Shown: positions 17,903 through 26,723, counted from the stretch's first letter. The stretch is DNA of 64,000 nucleotides from Lichenicoccus sp965277665 (GCF_965277665.1 NZ_OZ255835.1:62001-126000); one strand, 5' to 3'. Numbers and translations: made by a program. The notes: generated by a model from the letters alone, not told the origin.

Positions 17903-18155
17903 GCTCGTACAGCCGTATGAAATCACCGATGGTGACAGGAAATGCGTGGGCTTCGTTGGAAAGCGGATCCAGGCCGAGCTCATCATCCAGCCGGGCTACC
18001 AGGATCGCGAAACAAAGTGAGTCGAGACCGGAATCAAAGAGTTTTAGATCGTCGGTCAGCGGGGCCAGCTGCCGGCCTTGCTCGTCTGCAACCCGAGCGA
18101 TCTGTTCCAGGATAACCGGGCGGACTGGCATCTTGCGTTCCCGATGGAGCGTCAT
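17889..18155 (-). CDS. Acyl carrier protein
   Basis: The 88-residue (or shorter) acidic protein contains the 4'-phosphopantetheine site in KLFDSGLDSLCFAILVARLD, where the Ser of DSL would carry the prosthetic group. A terminal IGDFIRLYEHATI helix follows. It resembles stand-alone carrier proteins of secondary metabolism more than primary AcpP, being less acidic and lacking the usual flanks. ATGs at 18155 and 18131 are possible, and a TTG start at 18167 extends the frame. It is first in a trio with an ANL ligase and an SDR, and is the only carrier protein in the window. Confidence 0.85.
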   Translation of the reverse strand: MTLHRERKMPVRPVILEQIARVADEQGRQLAPLTDDLKLFDSGLDSLCFAILVARLDDELGLDPLSNEAHAFPVTIGDFIRLYEHATI

Positions 18156-18167
18156 GTCTGTGGGCAA

Positions 18168-18792
18168 CGAGATTGGAAGTGCGGCAGGGGACTGCCCTAG
18201 AGAAACGTCAGTCGATGTTTGCGCTTCCTAACAATTTGTAGTTGCGGCTGGCAAACTGTGAAGAAAGCGACCCTTAGACCGGCTGCATGTTGATGGTACT
18301 AGTCAAGAACCCGCAAGCCTAATTATCATCCGAGCGCGAGCGCCCGCGGACGAGTTCAAGGAACGTGCTGTCAGCGCAACACCGGACCGGCAAGCAAAAG
18401 TCTAGTCATACGAACGACAAGTCCGTTATATGTGCGTGAAATAACAGACGTGAGCCGTTGCCGAATTGACCTCTCGTTGCTGACCCGCTACCTGCAATAT
18501 TGTGTGATTAATCAATGGTCACTAATGCAGATATTAGAACAGCCGTAAGTCGTAGATAGGCGCCTTCATCGCCTGCTCGTGCGCAACTCCGGTCGTGTGT
18601 TCGGCACCCGTCATTGCTCCCCTGCATTGGACTGGTGACGTGAGCATATGGTCTCGCCATCGTTCGGGGCATCTACCGACGGCCCGCATAGGCAGCGATA
18701 GCCATTGTTCTCGTCGAGAAGGTCGGGTGCGGAAGATCAGGTCCGGCGATTTCTGAATTCGTGAGGCGTGGCGCCGGCGCGCCGGCAGGATA
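18168..18792. promoter_or_regulatory. Divergent intergenic region, carrier trio versus metY-like operon
   Basis: About 620 bp carry no convincing gene. It is more AT-rich than its surroundings between 18400 and 18545. TTGACC at 18466-18471 could be a -35 for the plus strand, but the matching -10 (TACCTG at about 18489) is poor. I looked for a SAM-II-type riboswitch, which often precedes metA or metZ in alphaproteobacteria, and did not find its conserved core. Promoters for both directions probably lie here. Confidence 0.45.
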
Positions 18793-20139
18793 ATGTGCGA
18801 AATGCGTATCGAGACACTGGCGCTGCATGCCGGCTTTGATCTGGACCCTACGACCCGGGCGCTTGCAGTGCCTCTGTATCAGACCGTGGCGTACGGCTTT
18901 GACAGTTCCGAGCACGCGGCGGCGCTGTTCAATCTCGAAGTGGACGGACATCGCTACAGCCGGATCAGCAATCCAACTAATAATGTTCTCGAGGTTCGGA
19001 TCGCTGCGATGGAAGGCGGTCTTCAGGCACTGAGCGTGGCCTCGGGGCAGGCGGCGTTGCATTATGCTGTTTCCAACATATTGCGGCCCGGCCGAAATCT
19101 TGTATCGGTCCCGCAGCTCTACGGAACCACCCATTCGATGTTCGCCCATTATCTGCCTGATTTGGGCATTGAGGTTCGCTTTGCGGACAGCGATCGACCC
19201 GAGGACGTCGAAAGCGTCATCGATGACAATACCAGGGGCGTGTACTGCGAGAGCGTCGGCAATCCGGCCGGCAATGTCGCGGATATCGCCGGCCTGGCGG
19301 CGGCGGCACATCGGCACCATGTGCCGCTGATCGTCGACAATACCGTGCCGACGCCGGTCCTGTTGCGGCCGATCGAGCATGGCGCGGACATCGTCGTGCA
19401 GTCGCTGACCAAGTTCCTCGGCGGCCACGGCACTTCGATCGGCGGAGCCATCATCGACAGCGGACGCTTTCCCTGGCGCGACTTTCCCGACCGCTTCCCG
19501 ATGTTCAGCGAGCCGGACCCGTCCTATCAAGGCCTGGTCTATACGGAGCATTTCGGCGATGCCGCCTTTATCGCGCGCTGCCGGAGCGTGCATCTCCGGA
19601 CCACCGGGGCTGCGCTCTCGCCTTTCAACGCCTTCATGCTGCTGCAGGGCATCGAGACGGTCGCTGTTCGGGTGGACCGTCACGTCGAGAATGCGAGGCA
19701 CGTTGCCGAGTTCCTGCGACGGGATCCGAGAGTGCAATGGGTCAGCTACGCCGGCTTTGCCGACAGCCCGCAATACGCGATGGTGCAGAAGTATCTCGGC
19801 GGACGCGCGTGCTCGCTGCTCACATTCGGGGTGCGCGATGGCTATGCGGGCGGCGTGCGGTTCTATGACGCCTTGAAGCTTGTCAAAAGGGTTGTGAACC
19901 TGGGTGACTGTAAGTCCCTGGCCTGCCACCCGGCCTCGACCACCCACAGGCAGATGTCGGCGGACGAGCAGAAGCGTGCCGGCGTCACCCAGGAGACGAT
20001 CCGGCTCAGCATCGGCATCGAGCATGTCGACGATATCATCGCGGATCTGGACCAGGCGCTCGAGGCCGCGGTCGATGGCGCCGCCAGCCACCCGCGCGCC
20101 GCTCCGGTCTCCTGTACACCGCTCGAGATTGTGTCGTGA
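18793..20139 (+). CDS. MetY-like PLP enzyme (O-acetylhomoserine aminocarboxypropyltransferase family)
   Basis: The 448-residue protein of the Cys/Met-metabolism PLP family starts with ETLALHAGFDLDPTTRALAV. It continues with YSRISNPTNNVLEVRIAAME, VASGQAALHY, VDNTVPTPVLLRPI and the PLP-lysine segment SLTKFLGGHGTSIGG. LVNLGD-like VVNLGDCKSLACHPASTTH closes the active site. In primary metabolism MetY replaces the acetyl group of O-acetylhomoserine with sulfide. Relatives in natural-product pathways perform other gamma-substitutions or eliminations. Its stop overlaps the GTG start of the MetA-like gene (GTGA). The ATG at 18802 (MRIETLALH) has better spacing from AGGA at 18787 and fits the family start better than 18793. 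Confidence 0.88.
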   Translation: MCEMRIETLALHAGFDLDPTTRALAVPLYQTVAYGFDSSEHAAALFNLEVDGHRYSRISNPTNNVLEVRIAAMEGGLQALSVASGQAALHYAVSNILRPGRNLVSVPQLYGTTHSMFAHYLPDLGIEVRFADSDRPEDVESVIDDNTRGVYCESVGNPAGNVADIAGLAAAAHRHHVPLIVDNTVPTPVLLRPIEHGADIVVQSLTKFLGGHGTSIGGAIIDSGRFPWRDFPDRFPMFSEPDPSYQGLVYTEHFGDAAFIARCRSVHLRTTGAALSPFNAFMLLQGIETVAVRVDRHVENARHVAEFLRRDPRVQWVSYAGFADSPQYAMVQKYLGGRACSLLTFGVRDGYAGGVRFYDALKLVKRVVNLGDCKSLACHPASTTHRQMSADEQKRAGVTQETIRLSIGIEHVDDIIADLDQALEAAVDGAASHPRAAPVSCTPLEIVS

Positions 20140-21185
20140 GAGATGTCGTCCGGACCCTGGGTGGACCGCAGGCCATGCACCGGCCTCGACCACTGGTTGT
20201 CGGACTGGTCAACAACATGCCAAATGGCGCGCTGAAGTCCACGCAGGAGCAGTTCACCCGGCTGCTGCGAGCAGCCTGCCCGCAGCGCGAGATCTCCCTC
20301 GAGCTGTTCAGCTGCCGGCCAAGTCGCGGGCAAGGCGACGGCCCCCCCAGCGGCGGCGCACCCGGCGCGCTAGGGGAGTACAGGGACCTCACGGAGTTGT
20401 ATGGCGCGCATCTCGATGCGGTGATCGTCACCGGCATGGAGCCGCAGGCCGCGCACCTGCAGGACGAGCCGGCCTGGGCGTGCCTGACGAGATTGGTCGA
20501 CTGGGCCCAGGAGACTGCGGTTCCGGTGATCTGGTCCTGCCTTGCCGCCCACGCGACTGTCTTCTACCTCGATGGGATCCGTCGCTCCCGGCTCCCTGCC
20601 AAGCTGTCCGGTGTGTTCGCGTGCGACCTGGTCGGTGTCGACCATCCACTGGCCGAAGGCCTCCCAGGCCGCTGGAGCACGCCGCATTCGCGCTATAACG
20701 GCCTGTCGGAGGGGGCGCTGGTGCGGGCGGGCTACGAAATCCTGTCGCGGGCCCAGGAGGCTGGCGTCGATAGTTTCCTCAGGCCCGGACCAGCTCCGTT
20801 TCTCTTCCTCCAGGGGCACCCGGAATACGATGCGCGCACTCTGCTGTACGAGTACACGAGAGACATTCGCCGCTATCTTCTGGGCCAGCGGGATGAATAC
20901 CCGCTGGTCCCGCGCAACTATTTTGCGGCACCGCTCGAAGCGGCGCTCGACGATTACCGCTGCCATGTCTTGGCCGCACACCGCGGCATCGCCGCGCTGA
21001 AGGAGGTCTTGCAGCTCGTCGCGAACGCTTCGCCCGCCAACCCGTGGGATCGTCCGGCAGTCCGGCTCTATGCGAACTGGATCGCGCGCCTGGTCCGCGG
21101 CGCGCCGGATCGACATCCCGGAACTTTCGTGCCGGGCCTGCATGGTGTTTGCCATCCCGATCCGGCAGTCCTGGGCGAGTGCTGA
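20136..21185 (+). CDS. MetA-like homoserine O-acyltransferase (HTS family)
   Basis: The 349-residue protein has the class I glutamine-amidotransferase-like fold of MetA. LVVGLVNNMPNGALKSTQEQ is the N-terminal signature (compare NLMP in MetA), VPVIWSCLAAHATVFYLDG holds the putative catalytic Cys, and FLQGHPEYDARTLLYEYTRD the His-x-Glu pair. The substrate loop reads VIVTGMEPQAAHL, unlike the VTGAP(L/V)E of standard MetA, so it belongs to a divergent subgroup. It should acylate the hydroxyl of homoserine or a similar amino acid, supplying the MetY-like neighbour. Start: GTG at 20136 in a GTGA overlap, or ATG at 20175 (MHRPRPLVV). Confidence 0.78.
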   Translation: MRDVVRTLGGPQAMHRPRPLVVGLVNNMPNGALKSTQEQFTRLLRAACPQREISLELFSCRPSRGQGDGPPSGGAPGALGEYRDLTELYGAHLDAVIVTGMEPQAAHLQDEPAWACLTRLVDWAQETAVPVIWSCLAAHATVFYLDGIRRSRLPAKLSGVFACDLVGVDHPLAEGLPGRWSTPHSRYNGLSEGALVRAGYEILSRAQEAGVDSFLRPGPAPFLFLQGHPEYDARTLLYEYTRDIRRYLLGQRDEYPLVPRNYFAAPLEAALDDYRCHVLAAHRGIAALKEVLQLVANASPANPWDRPAVRLYANWIARLVRGAPDRHPGTFVPGLHGVCHPDPAVLGEC

Positions 21186-21188
21186 CCG

Positions 21189-22646
21189 ATGGATGTCGCA
21201 AGCGCCGACCTGCAGATCCCGACGCCGTTGTTTCCAGCCGCATCCGATCGCAAAGCGCTCGATGACTACCTGACCGCACGGCTCGGGGAGAGCGCCCGGC
21301 GCGTGGCGTCCGGCAGTGTCGTGCCGGACATGGACCGGTCGGTATTCGCCGAGGGCCTCGCGGGCTTCGACTTCGAGACGCCGAGGCCGCTGGCCATCGT
21401 GCTGCCCTGGGTCATCGAGCAGTTGGAGCACGGGATCGTCCACCTGACGCATCCTCGCTATTTCGGCCTCTTCAACCCGGCTCCGACATTCCCGTCCGAG
21501 TGCGCCGAGCGGATCGTTGCGGCGTTCAATCCGCAACTGGCGAGTTCGAGGACATCTCCGGTCGCGGTCGACATGGAAGCCCACCTGATCGGAGCCATCG
21601 CGCGCCGGGCGGGCCTGCCACCGCAGAGCGTCGGCCATTTCACGTCGGGGGGCTCCGAGGCCAACTTTACCGCTCTGACCTGTGCGTTGACCCGGGCCGA
21701 TCCCCGCTACGCATCGGAGGGCGCGCGTGGGTTCTCCAATCCGCCTGTTCTCTATGTTTCGCAAGACGCCCATTCGGCGTGGCACAAAATAGCGCACCAG
21801 TCGGGAATTGGCCGCGCCGCAGTCCATGTGGTCGCGACCGACGGGTCGGGTCGCATGGACCCACAAGCTCTGGTCGCTTGCATCGCCGACGATGTCTCGC
21901 AGGGTCGTCTGCCGGTGATGATCGTGGCCACGGCCGGCACGACCGGGGCCGGCATGATCGACCCGCTGAGTGACTGTGCGGAGATAGCCCGTGCCGCCGG
22001 CGCATGGTTGCATGTCGACGCCGCGTGGGGCGGCGCGCTGATCGTCTCGGATCGGCTGCGCAAACTCCTTGACGGCATCGAGGCGGCGGATTCCGTCACC
22101 ATCGATGCACACAAGTGGCTGGCGACGACGATGGCGTGCGGCGTGTTCATCACCGCCCATGCCATCGTCCTGGGCGAGGCCTTCCACGTCGCACCCTCGG
22201 CGGCGAGCTTCATGCCGTCGAACATCCGCAGCCTGGACCCGTACGTGACCACCGCGCAGTGGTCGCGACGGTTTCTCGGGCTGCGGCTGTTCCTCTCCCT
22301 GGCCGTCGCCGGGTGGTCGGGCTATGCCGATCATGTCGAGAGGTCGATCGATCTCACCGCGCTGCTCAGGGAAGAGTTGCGCCACCTGGGATGGGGCGTG
22401 GCAAACGACTCCTCCCTGGCGGTCCTGTGCGTGGATCCGCCTGAAGGCTTCCCCGCTGCAGCCTCGATCGCCGCCGCGGTCGTGTCGTCGGGAGAGGCCT
22501 GGGTGGCGGCCACACGGTTTTGCGGCCGCGACGTGCTGCGGATCTGCCTGACCAACGGCCAGACGATGCCACAGGACGTCCTCGCGCTGGCCGGTATTCT
22601 GCAGGGTATGGGTCCTGCCTCAACGCCTGACATCAATCGGGCCTGA
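21189..22646 (+). CDS. Group II PLP-dependent amino-acid decarboxylase
   Basis: The 485-residue protein belongs to the aromatic-L-amino-acid/glutamate decarboxylase family. It shows HPRYFGLFNPAPTFPSECAE (substrate region), FTSGGSEANFTAL, YVSQDAHSAWHKIAHQSGIG with the PLP-stacking His, WLHVDAAWGGAL and the PLP-lysine IDAHKWLATTMACGVF. It would remove the alpha-carboxyl from an amino acid to give an amine. Specificity (aromatic, aspartate, cysteine sulfinate, diaminobutyrate) cannot be read. It follows the MetA-like gene by 3 bp, so its substrate could be the MetA/MetY product. Confidence 0.9.
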   Translation: MDVASADLQIPTPLFPAASDRKALDDYLTARLGESARRVASGSVVPDMDRSVFAEGLAGFDFETPRPLAIVLPWVIEQLEHGIVHLTHPRYFGLFNPAPTFPSECAERIVAAFNPQLASSRTSPVAVDMEAHLIGAIARRAGLPPQSVGHFTSGGSEANFTALTCALTRADPRYASEGARGFSNPPVLYVSQDAHSAWHKIAHQSGIGRAAVHVVATDGSGRMDPQALVACIADDVSQGRLPVMIVATAGTTGAGMIDPLSDCAEIARAAGAWLHVDAAWGGALIVSDRLRKLLDGIEAADSVTIDAHKWLATTMACGVFITAHAIVLGEAFHVAPSAASFMPSNIRSLDPYVTTAQWSRRFLGLRLFLSLAVAGWSGYADHVERSIDLTALLREELRHLGWGVANDSSLAVLCVDPPEGFPAAASIAAAVVSSGEAWVAATRFCGRDVLRICLTNGQTMPQDVLALAGILQGMGPASTPDINRA

Positions 22647-22666
22647 GAGCCCACGGAGTGTTTTCC

Positions 22667-23452
22667 ATGACGAGCCCACGGGACTTCCGCTATCCGCAGG
22701 TCATAGCCGAGATCTGCAACCTGGATTGGCAGGGGATCAGCGGCGAAGACATGACCTCCATTGCGTGGGCCTATCATTTCTTCTCCATCCAGTTCCGGGA
22801 GAATCTCAAGACCGCCAGGCGTCTGCATCCGCATGACGAGAAGCTGCGCCAGCTGGAGGCAGAGGAGTGCGACACCGACAACCTGGCGCCCTGGCCCGGG
22901 GTCGCCGCGGTTGGTGAAAAGATGAACCATGACGAGTTCATGCGCCGCACGCTTGATCTGATGCCGATCGACACCGTGAAGTTCCAGCGTCTGCAGACGA
23001 TCGGACACCGCTACCTGAGAGAGGCGCGTGCGCTGAATGCCACCGTCCGGGCTGCCAGTATCGCGAGCTACGAGGATGGCGGACTCGAGCGGGTGTTCAA
23101 GGCGATCCTGGGCTTCTGCGACTGGAACACTCCCTTGCTGCAGGCTTTCGAGCACTTCCTTGCCGAGCACGTGCGCTTCGACAGCGATCCTGACCAGGGG
23201 CATGGTGCGCTGAGCCGGCACATCGAGGTGGATGACCGTATCCTGCCCCTCTGGGAGGGCTTCAGGGAGTTGCTCGTGACCTGTGTTCCCAGCCTGCTCG
23301 GGAAGACGGCAACCGGATCGGCGAGGCTGCATGAGCTTGACAATGGATTCGAAGCCCTCCCGCAAGGCGCTGAACGAGTGGTCGCGTACGCTCCAGTGCA
23401 TGCAACAGCTGGACTTGTCGGGGCACACGACGATCCTGTCTGTCATTCGTGA
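22667..23452 (+). CDS. Heme-oxygenase-like diiron-type protein (HDO/DUF3050-like)
   Basis: The 261-residue all-helical protein has residues spaced like heme-oxygenase-like diiron oxidases (UndA, BesC, CADD, SznF central domain) and DUF3050. They are E66/E67 in LEAEECDTD, H88 in EKMNHDEFM, E136 in ASYEDGGLERV, and H168-D172-H179 in FLAEHVRFDSDPDQGHGAL. The H-x3-D-x-D...H stretch is close to the HIELDGDEH form I recall for DUF3050 but has four extra residues. Such enzymes use O2 to cleave C-C or C-N bonds or oxidise amines and fatty acids. Start: ATG 22667 with GGAG 8 bp upstream. The last 45 residues overlap the next gene and look like read-through. Confidence 0.65.
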   Translation: MTSPRDFRYPQVIAEICNLDWQGISGEDMTSIAWAYHFFSIQFRENLKTARRLHPHDEKLRQLEAEECDTDNLAPWPGVAAVGEKMNHDEFMRRTLDLMPIDTVKFQRLQTIGHRYLREARALNATVRAASIASYEDGGLERVFKAILGFCDWNTPLLQAFEHFLAEHVRFDSDPDQGHGALSRHIEVDDRILPLWEGFRELLVTCVPSLLGKTATGSARLHELDNGFEALPQGAERVVAYAPVHATAGLVGAHDDPVCHS

Positions 23453-25145
23453 CGTCGCTGCAGTCCAGGGCGACAAGCCGGCGCTGATCGGAGAAACCGA
23501 ACAGCTCGGCTATCGCGGGCTCGTCGACCGGTCCGAGGCCTACGGATACTGGGCAACCGCTCGAGGGGTGGACGCAGGCGAGGTGGTCTGCCTGCTGATG
23601 CCGAACTGCCCGGACTATGTCGCGATCTGGCTCGGGCTGAGCGGAGTTGGCGTTGCGGTCGCCTTGATCAACACCGGTCTTGTCGGTGCGGCACTCGCGC
23701 ATTGCATTCGCGCCGCCGGATCGCGCCGGATCATCGTCGAGGCCTCGCTCGTCGCGCGCCTCGAGGCGATCACGTCGCAGCTTCCCGCCGGCCTGAGGAT
23801 ATGGGTCCATGGCGAGAGCCGAAGCCAGGATGAGACCGAGGATGGAGAGGGCTGCCTGTCGCGGATCGATATCGGATCGGCGCCGGCCGGAGCGCTTCCT
23901 CGCCTGCGGCTGCCTGGACGTTCGGACCGTGCCCTGCTGATCAGCACCTCGGGGACCACCGGCCTGCCGAAATCGGCGACCATCACCCATGCGCGCGTCC
24001 TGGAATGGAGCACGTGGTTCGCCGGCATGATGGATGTCCGGCAGGAGGACAGGCTGTACGACTGCCTGCCGCTGTACCACAGCATCGGTGGCGTGGTGGC
24101 CATCGGATCGATGCTGAGCCGCGGTGGGTCGGTGGTGATCCGGGCACGCTTTTCGGCGCGCGGCTTCTGGGACGACATCATCGAGACCGGGTGCACGATC
24201 TTCCAGTATATCGGCGAACTCTGCCGGTATCTCACCCGCGCGCCGAAGCATCCGGCGGAGACCGCGCACCGGCTCAGGCTGTGCTGCGGCAACGGTCTGC
24301 GCGGCGATGTATGGCAGGAGTTCCAGGATCGCTTCCGCATCCCGAGGATCCTCGAATTCTATGCAGCCACCGAGGGCCACGTGTCGCTCTACAACTGCGA
24401 GGGCAAGCCGGGCTCGATCGGACGCATCCCGGCCTTCCTCGCCCACCGCTTTCCGGTCGAGCTCATCCGCTCGGACACCGACACGGGCGAACCGATACGC
24501 GACGCCGCCGGCCGCTGCATGCGTTGCGTGGCGGACGAAGCCGGAGAGGCGATCGGCCAGATAAGCGAGAACAGGTCGGGTCCGGCACGCGGCTTCGATG
24601 GCTACACCAACGGGCAGGCAACCGATCGCAAGATACTTCGGGATGTCTTCGTCGAGGGGGACCGCTGGTTCCGGACCGGCGACCTGATGCGGCGCGACAG
24701 TGCCGGCTACTTCTACTTCATCGACCGCATCGGCGACACCTACCGCTGGAAAGGCGAGAACGTGTCGACGATGGAGGTGGCGGCGGTCATCGAGGCCTGC
24801 CCCGGCGTTACCGGCGCGGTGGTCTGCGGCATCGCGCTCCCGCGCACCGATGGCCGCACTGGCGTGGCGGCGGTCACCATCGGCAAGGACTTCGACTTTG
24901 CCGCGCTTAGGGCACACATGTTCGCCAACCTGCCGGACTATGCGCACCCGATGTTCGTGCGGATCTGCAGCGCCATCGCGACCACCGGGACCTTCAGACC
25001 GACGAAAGGCCCGCTCGTGCAAGCCGGCCTGACGCTGTCGCCGGAAGTCGGCGCGCTCTGGTTCAATGACCGCAGCGAGGGACGCTTCATTGCCTGCGAC
25101 GACCGTCTCCTGTCCCGCATCGAAGACGGTGCGCTGCCGCTCTAG
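23331..25145 (+). CDS. FATP-type long-chain acyl-CoA synthetase
   Basis: The ANL enzyme of about 604 residues belongs to the fatty-acid transport protein branch. It has ALLISTSGTTGLPKSATITH (P-loop), GCTIFQYIGELCRYL (FATP-specific), ILEFYAATEGHVSLYNCEGK, WFRTGDLMRRDSAGYFYFID, RIGDTYRWKGENVSTMEV and a late TGTFRPTKGPLVQ with the expected lysine. It would activate a fatty or branched carboxylate to the CoA thioester, often at the membrane. I chose ATG 23331 (MSLTMDSK); ATG 23343 and 23400 are alternatives. At 23331 it overlaps the HDO-like gene by 122 bp, which is unusual. Confidence 0.87.
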   Translation: MSLTMDSKPSRKALNEWSRTLQCMQQLDLSGHTTILSVIRDVAAVQGDKPALIGETEQLGYRGLVDRSEAYGYWATARGVDAGEVVCLLMPNCPDYVAIWLGLSGVGVAVALINTGLVGAALAHCIRAAGSRRIIVEASLVARLEAITSQLPAGLRIWVHGESRSQDETEDGEGCLSRIDIGSAPAGALPRLRLPGRSDRALLISTSGTTGLPKSATITHARVLEWSTWFAGMMDVRQEDRLYDCLPLYHSIGGVVAIGSMLSRGGSVVIRARFSARGFWDDIIETGCTIFQYIGELCRYLTRAPKHPAETAHRLRLCCGNGLRGDVWQEFQDRFRIPRILEFYAATEGHVSLYNCEGKPGSIGRIPAFLAHRFPVELIRSDTDTGEPIRDAAGRCMRCVADEAGEAIGQISENRSGPARGFDGYTNGQATDRKILRDVFVEGDRWFRTGDLMRRDSAGYFYFIDRIGDTYRWKGENVSTMEVAAVIEACPGVTGAVVCGIALPRTDGRTGVAAVTIGKDFDFAALRAHMFANLPDYAHPMFVRICSAIATTGTFRPTKGPLVQAGLTLSPEVGALWFNDRSEGRFIACDDRLLSRIEDGALPL

Positions 25146-25215
25146 CCGGCCCGGTCGCCGGCATGACCAGACCTACCGGGACCAGACCCACCTGTAGCAG
25201 ACAAGGTTGCACGCC

Positions 25216-26646
25216 ATGGCGCACGAACTGCAGTTCTACATCGACGGCGCCTGGGTCGACCCGGTCACCGCGAACTCCCTCGACGTCATCGATCCCTCGA
25301 CCGAGGGGCGGTTCGCGACGATCTCGATCGGCTCGGCGGCCGACATCGACCGCGCGGTGCGGGCGGCGAGGACTGCCTTCGAGAGCTTCGGATGGTCGGA
25401 CCGCCAGGAGCGGCTCGACCTCCTGCACAGGATCATCGACGTCTATGACCGGCGGCACGGCGACCTTGCTGCGGCCGTGTCGCGCGAAATGGGGGCGCCG
25501 CTGAAGTTCGCGCATGACGTCCAGGTCGGCATCGGGCGCGCCCACCTCAAGAAGATGGCCGAGGTGCTCGAGGACTACGCCTTCGGGGTCAGCAAGGGGT
25601 CCGGCTACGTGGTCAAGGAGCCGATCGGCGTCGTCGGCATGATCACGCCCTGGAACTGGCCGCTGAACCAGATCCTCTGCAAGGTCGCGCCTGCACTGGC
25701 GGCGGGGTGCACCATGGTCCTCAAGCCGAGCGAGATCGCGCCACTCAACGCCGTCGTGCTGGCGGAGATCCTGGATGAAGCCGGCGTCCCCAGGGGTGTC
25801 TTCAACCTGGTCAATGGCGAGGGTGCCACGGTCGGCGCGGCGATGGCAGGCCATCCCGGGATCGACATGGTCTCGTTCACCGGATCGACGCGGGCGGGCA
25901 TCCAGGTCGCGAAGGCTGCCGCCGACACCGTCAAGCGGGTGTGCCAGGAACTCGGTGGCAAGTCGCCAAACATCCTGCTGCGCGGCGCCCCACTCGAGGC
26001 GGCGGTGGAGAAGGGTGTCGCCGGCTGCTACCGCAACAACGGCCAGTCCTGCAACGCACCCACCCGGATGCTGGTCCCGGAGGAGTTGCACGACCAGGCG
26101 GTGGCGTATGCGGCCGCGGCAGCCGGGCGATACCACGTCGGCACCGCGGACGATCCCGCGACGACGATCGGACCGGTGGTCAGCCAGGCGCAGTTCGACA
26201 AGATACAGCGCCTCATCGAAAGCGGCATTGCCGAGGGCGCCACCCTGGAGGCGGGCGGACCCGGGCGGCCCGACGGCTTGAAGCTGGGGTATTTCGTCCG
26301 CCCGACCGTGTTCGGCAACGTCACGCCGGACATGGCCATTGCGCGCGAGGAGATCTTCGGGCCAGTCCTGAGCATCATGCCGTACGGCTCGGAGGACGAA
26401 GCGGTCGCCGTCGCCAACGATAGCGAATACGGCCTGGCCGCCTATGTCCAGTCCGACGATCTCTCCCGTGCGCGCCAGGTCGCGCGCCGGCTTCGTGCCG
26501 GCACCGTGCACATCAACTATCCGGCCTGGGATTCCGGCATGCCGTTCGGCGGCTACAAGCGGTCCGGCAACGGACGGGAATTCGCGGAATACGGGCTGGA
26601 GGATTATCTGGAGGTCAAGGGCATCCTCGGCTGGAGTGCCGCGTGA
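25216..26646 (+). CDS. NAD(P)-dependent aldehyde dehydrogenase
   Basis: The 476-residue ALDH has VVGMITPWNWPLNQILCKVA, TMVLKPSEIAPLNA, VSFTGSTRAG, the general-base Glu in QELGGKSPNILL, the nucleophile Cys in NNGQSCNAPTRML and EEIFGPVLSIMPY. It oxidises an aldehyde to the acid. Close relatives are annotated as aminobutyraldehyde, betaine-aldehyde or generic aldehyde dehydrogenases. In this operon it could oxidise an aldehyde formed by the decarboxylase and oxidase steps. The ATG at 25216 has AAGG nine bases upstream and is preferred over the in-frame TTG at 25207. A strong palindrome follows the stop. Confidence 0.92.
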   Translation: MAHELQFYIDGAWVDPVTANSLDVIDPSTEGRFATISIGSAADIDRAVRAARTAFESFGWSDRQERLDLLHRIIDVYDRRHGDLAAAVSREMGAPLKFAHDVQVGIGRAHLKKMAEVLEDYAFGVSKGSGYVVKEPIGVVGMITPWNWPLNQILCKVAPALAAGCTMVLKPSEIAPLNAVVLAEILDEAGVPRGVFNLVNGEGATVGAAMAGHPGIDMVSFTGSTRAGIQVAKAAADTVKRVCQELGGKSPNILLRGAPLEAAVEKGVAGCYRNNGQSCNAPTRMLVPEELHDQAVAYAAAAAGRYHVGTADDPATTIGPVVSQAQFDKIQRLIESGIAEGATLEAGGPGRPDGLKLGYFVRPTVFGNVTPDMAIAREEIFGPVLSIMPYGSEDEAVAVANDSEYGLAAYVQSDDLSRARQVARRLRAGTVHINYPAWDSGMPFGGYKRSGNGREFAEYGLEDYLEVKGILGWSAA

Positions 26647-26657
26647 GAAAACGCCCT

Positions 26658-26693
26658 GGACCGGAGGATGATGCATGCATCATCCTCCGGTCC
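26658..26693. terminator. 36-nt perfect palindrome, probable bidirectional terminator
   Basis: The left arm GGACCGGAGGATGATGCA (26658-26675) is followed at once by its exact reverse complement to 26693. It lies 12 bp after the ALDH stop and 30 bp from the stop of the convergent GH16 gene, where a two-way terminator is expected. There is no U-tract, so termination would rely on hairpin strength, or the site could bind a protein dimer. Confidence 0.65.
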
Positions 26694-26723
26694 GGGCTGA
26701 CCCGCCGCGAACCTCGGGAGCCT

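Noticed and set aside
18168..18792. SAM-II or other methionine riboswitch upstream of the metY-metA-like operon
   Set aside because: The conserved SAM-II core (GCUAAAGC-type segments near a start codon) was not found, and no other SAM-class core was recognisable.
18673..20193. A 506-codon minus-strand open frame opposite the MetY-like gene
   Set aside because: It is the antisense shadow of a well-recognised PLP enzyme and has no family features.
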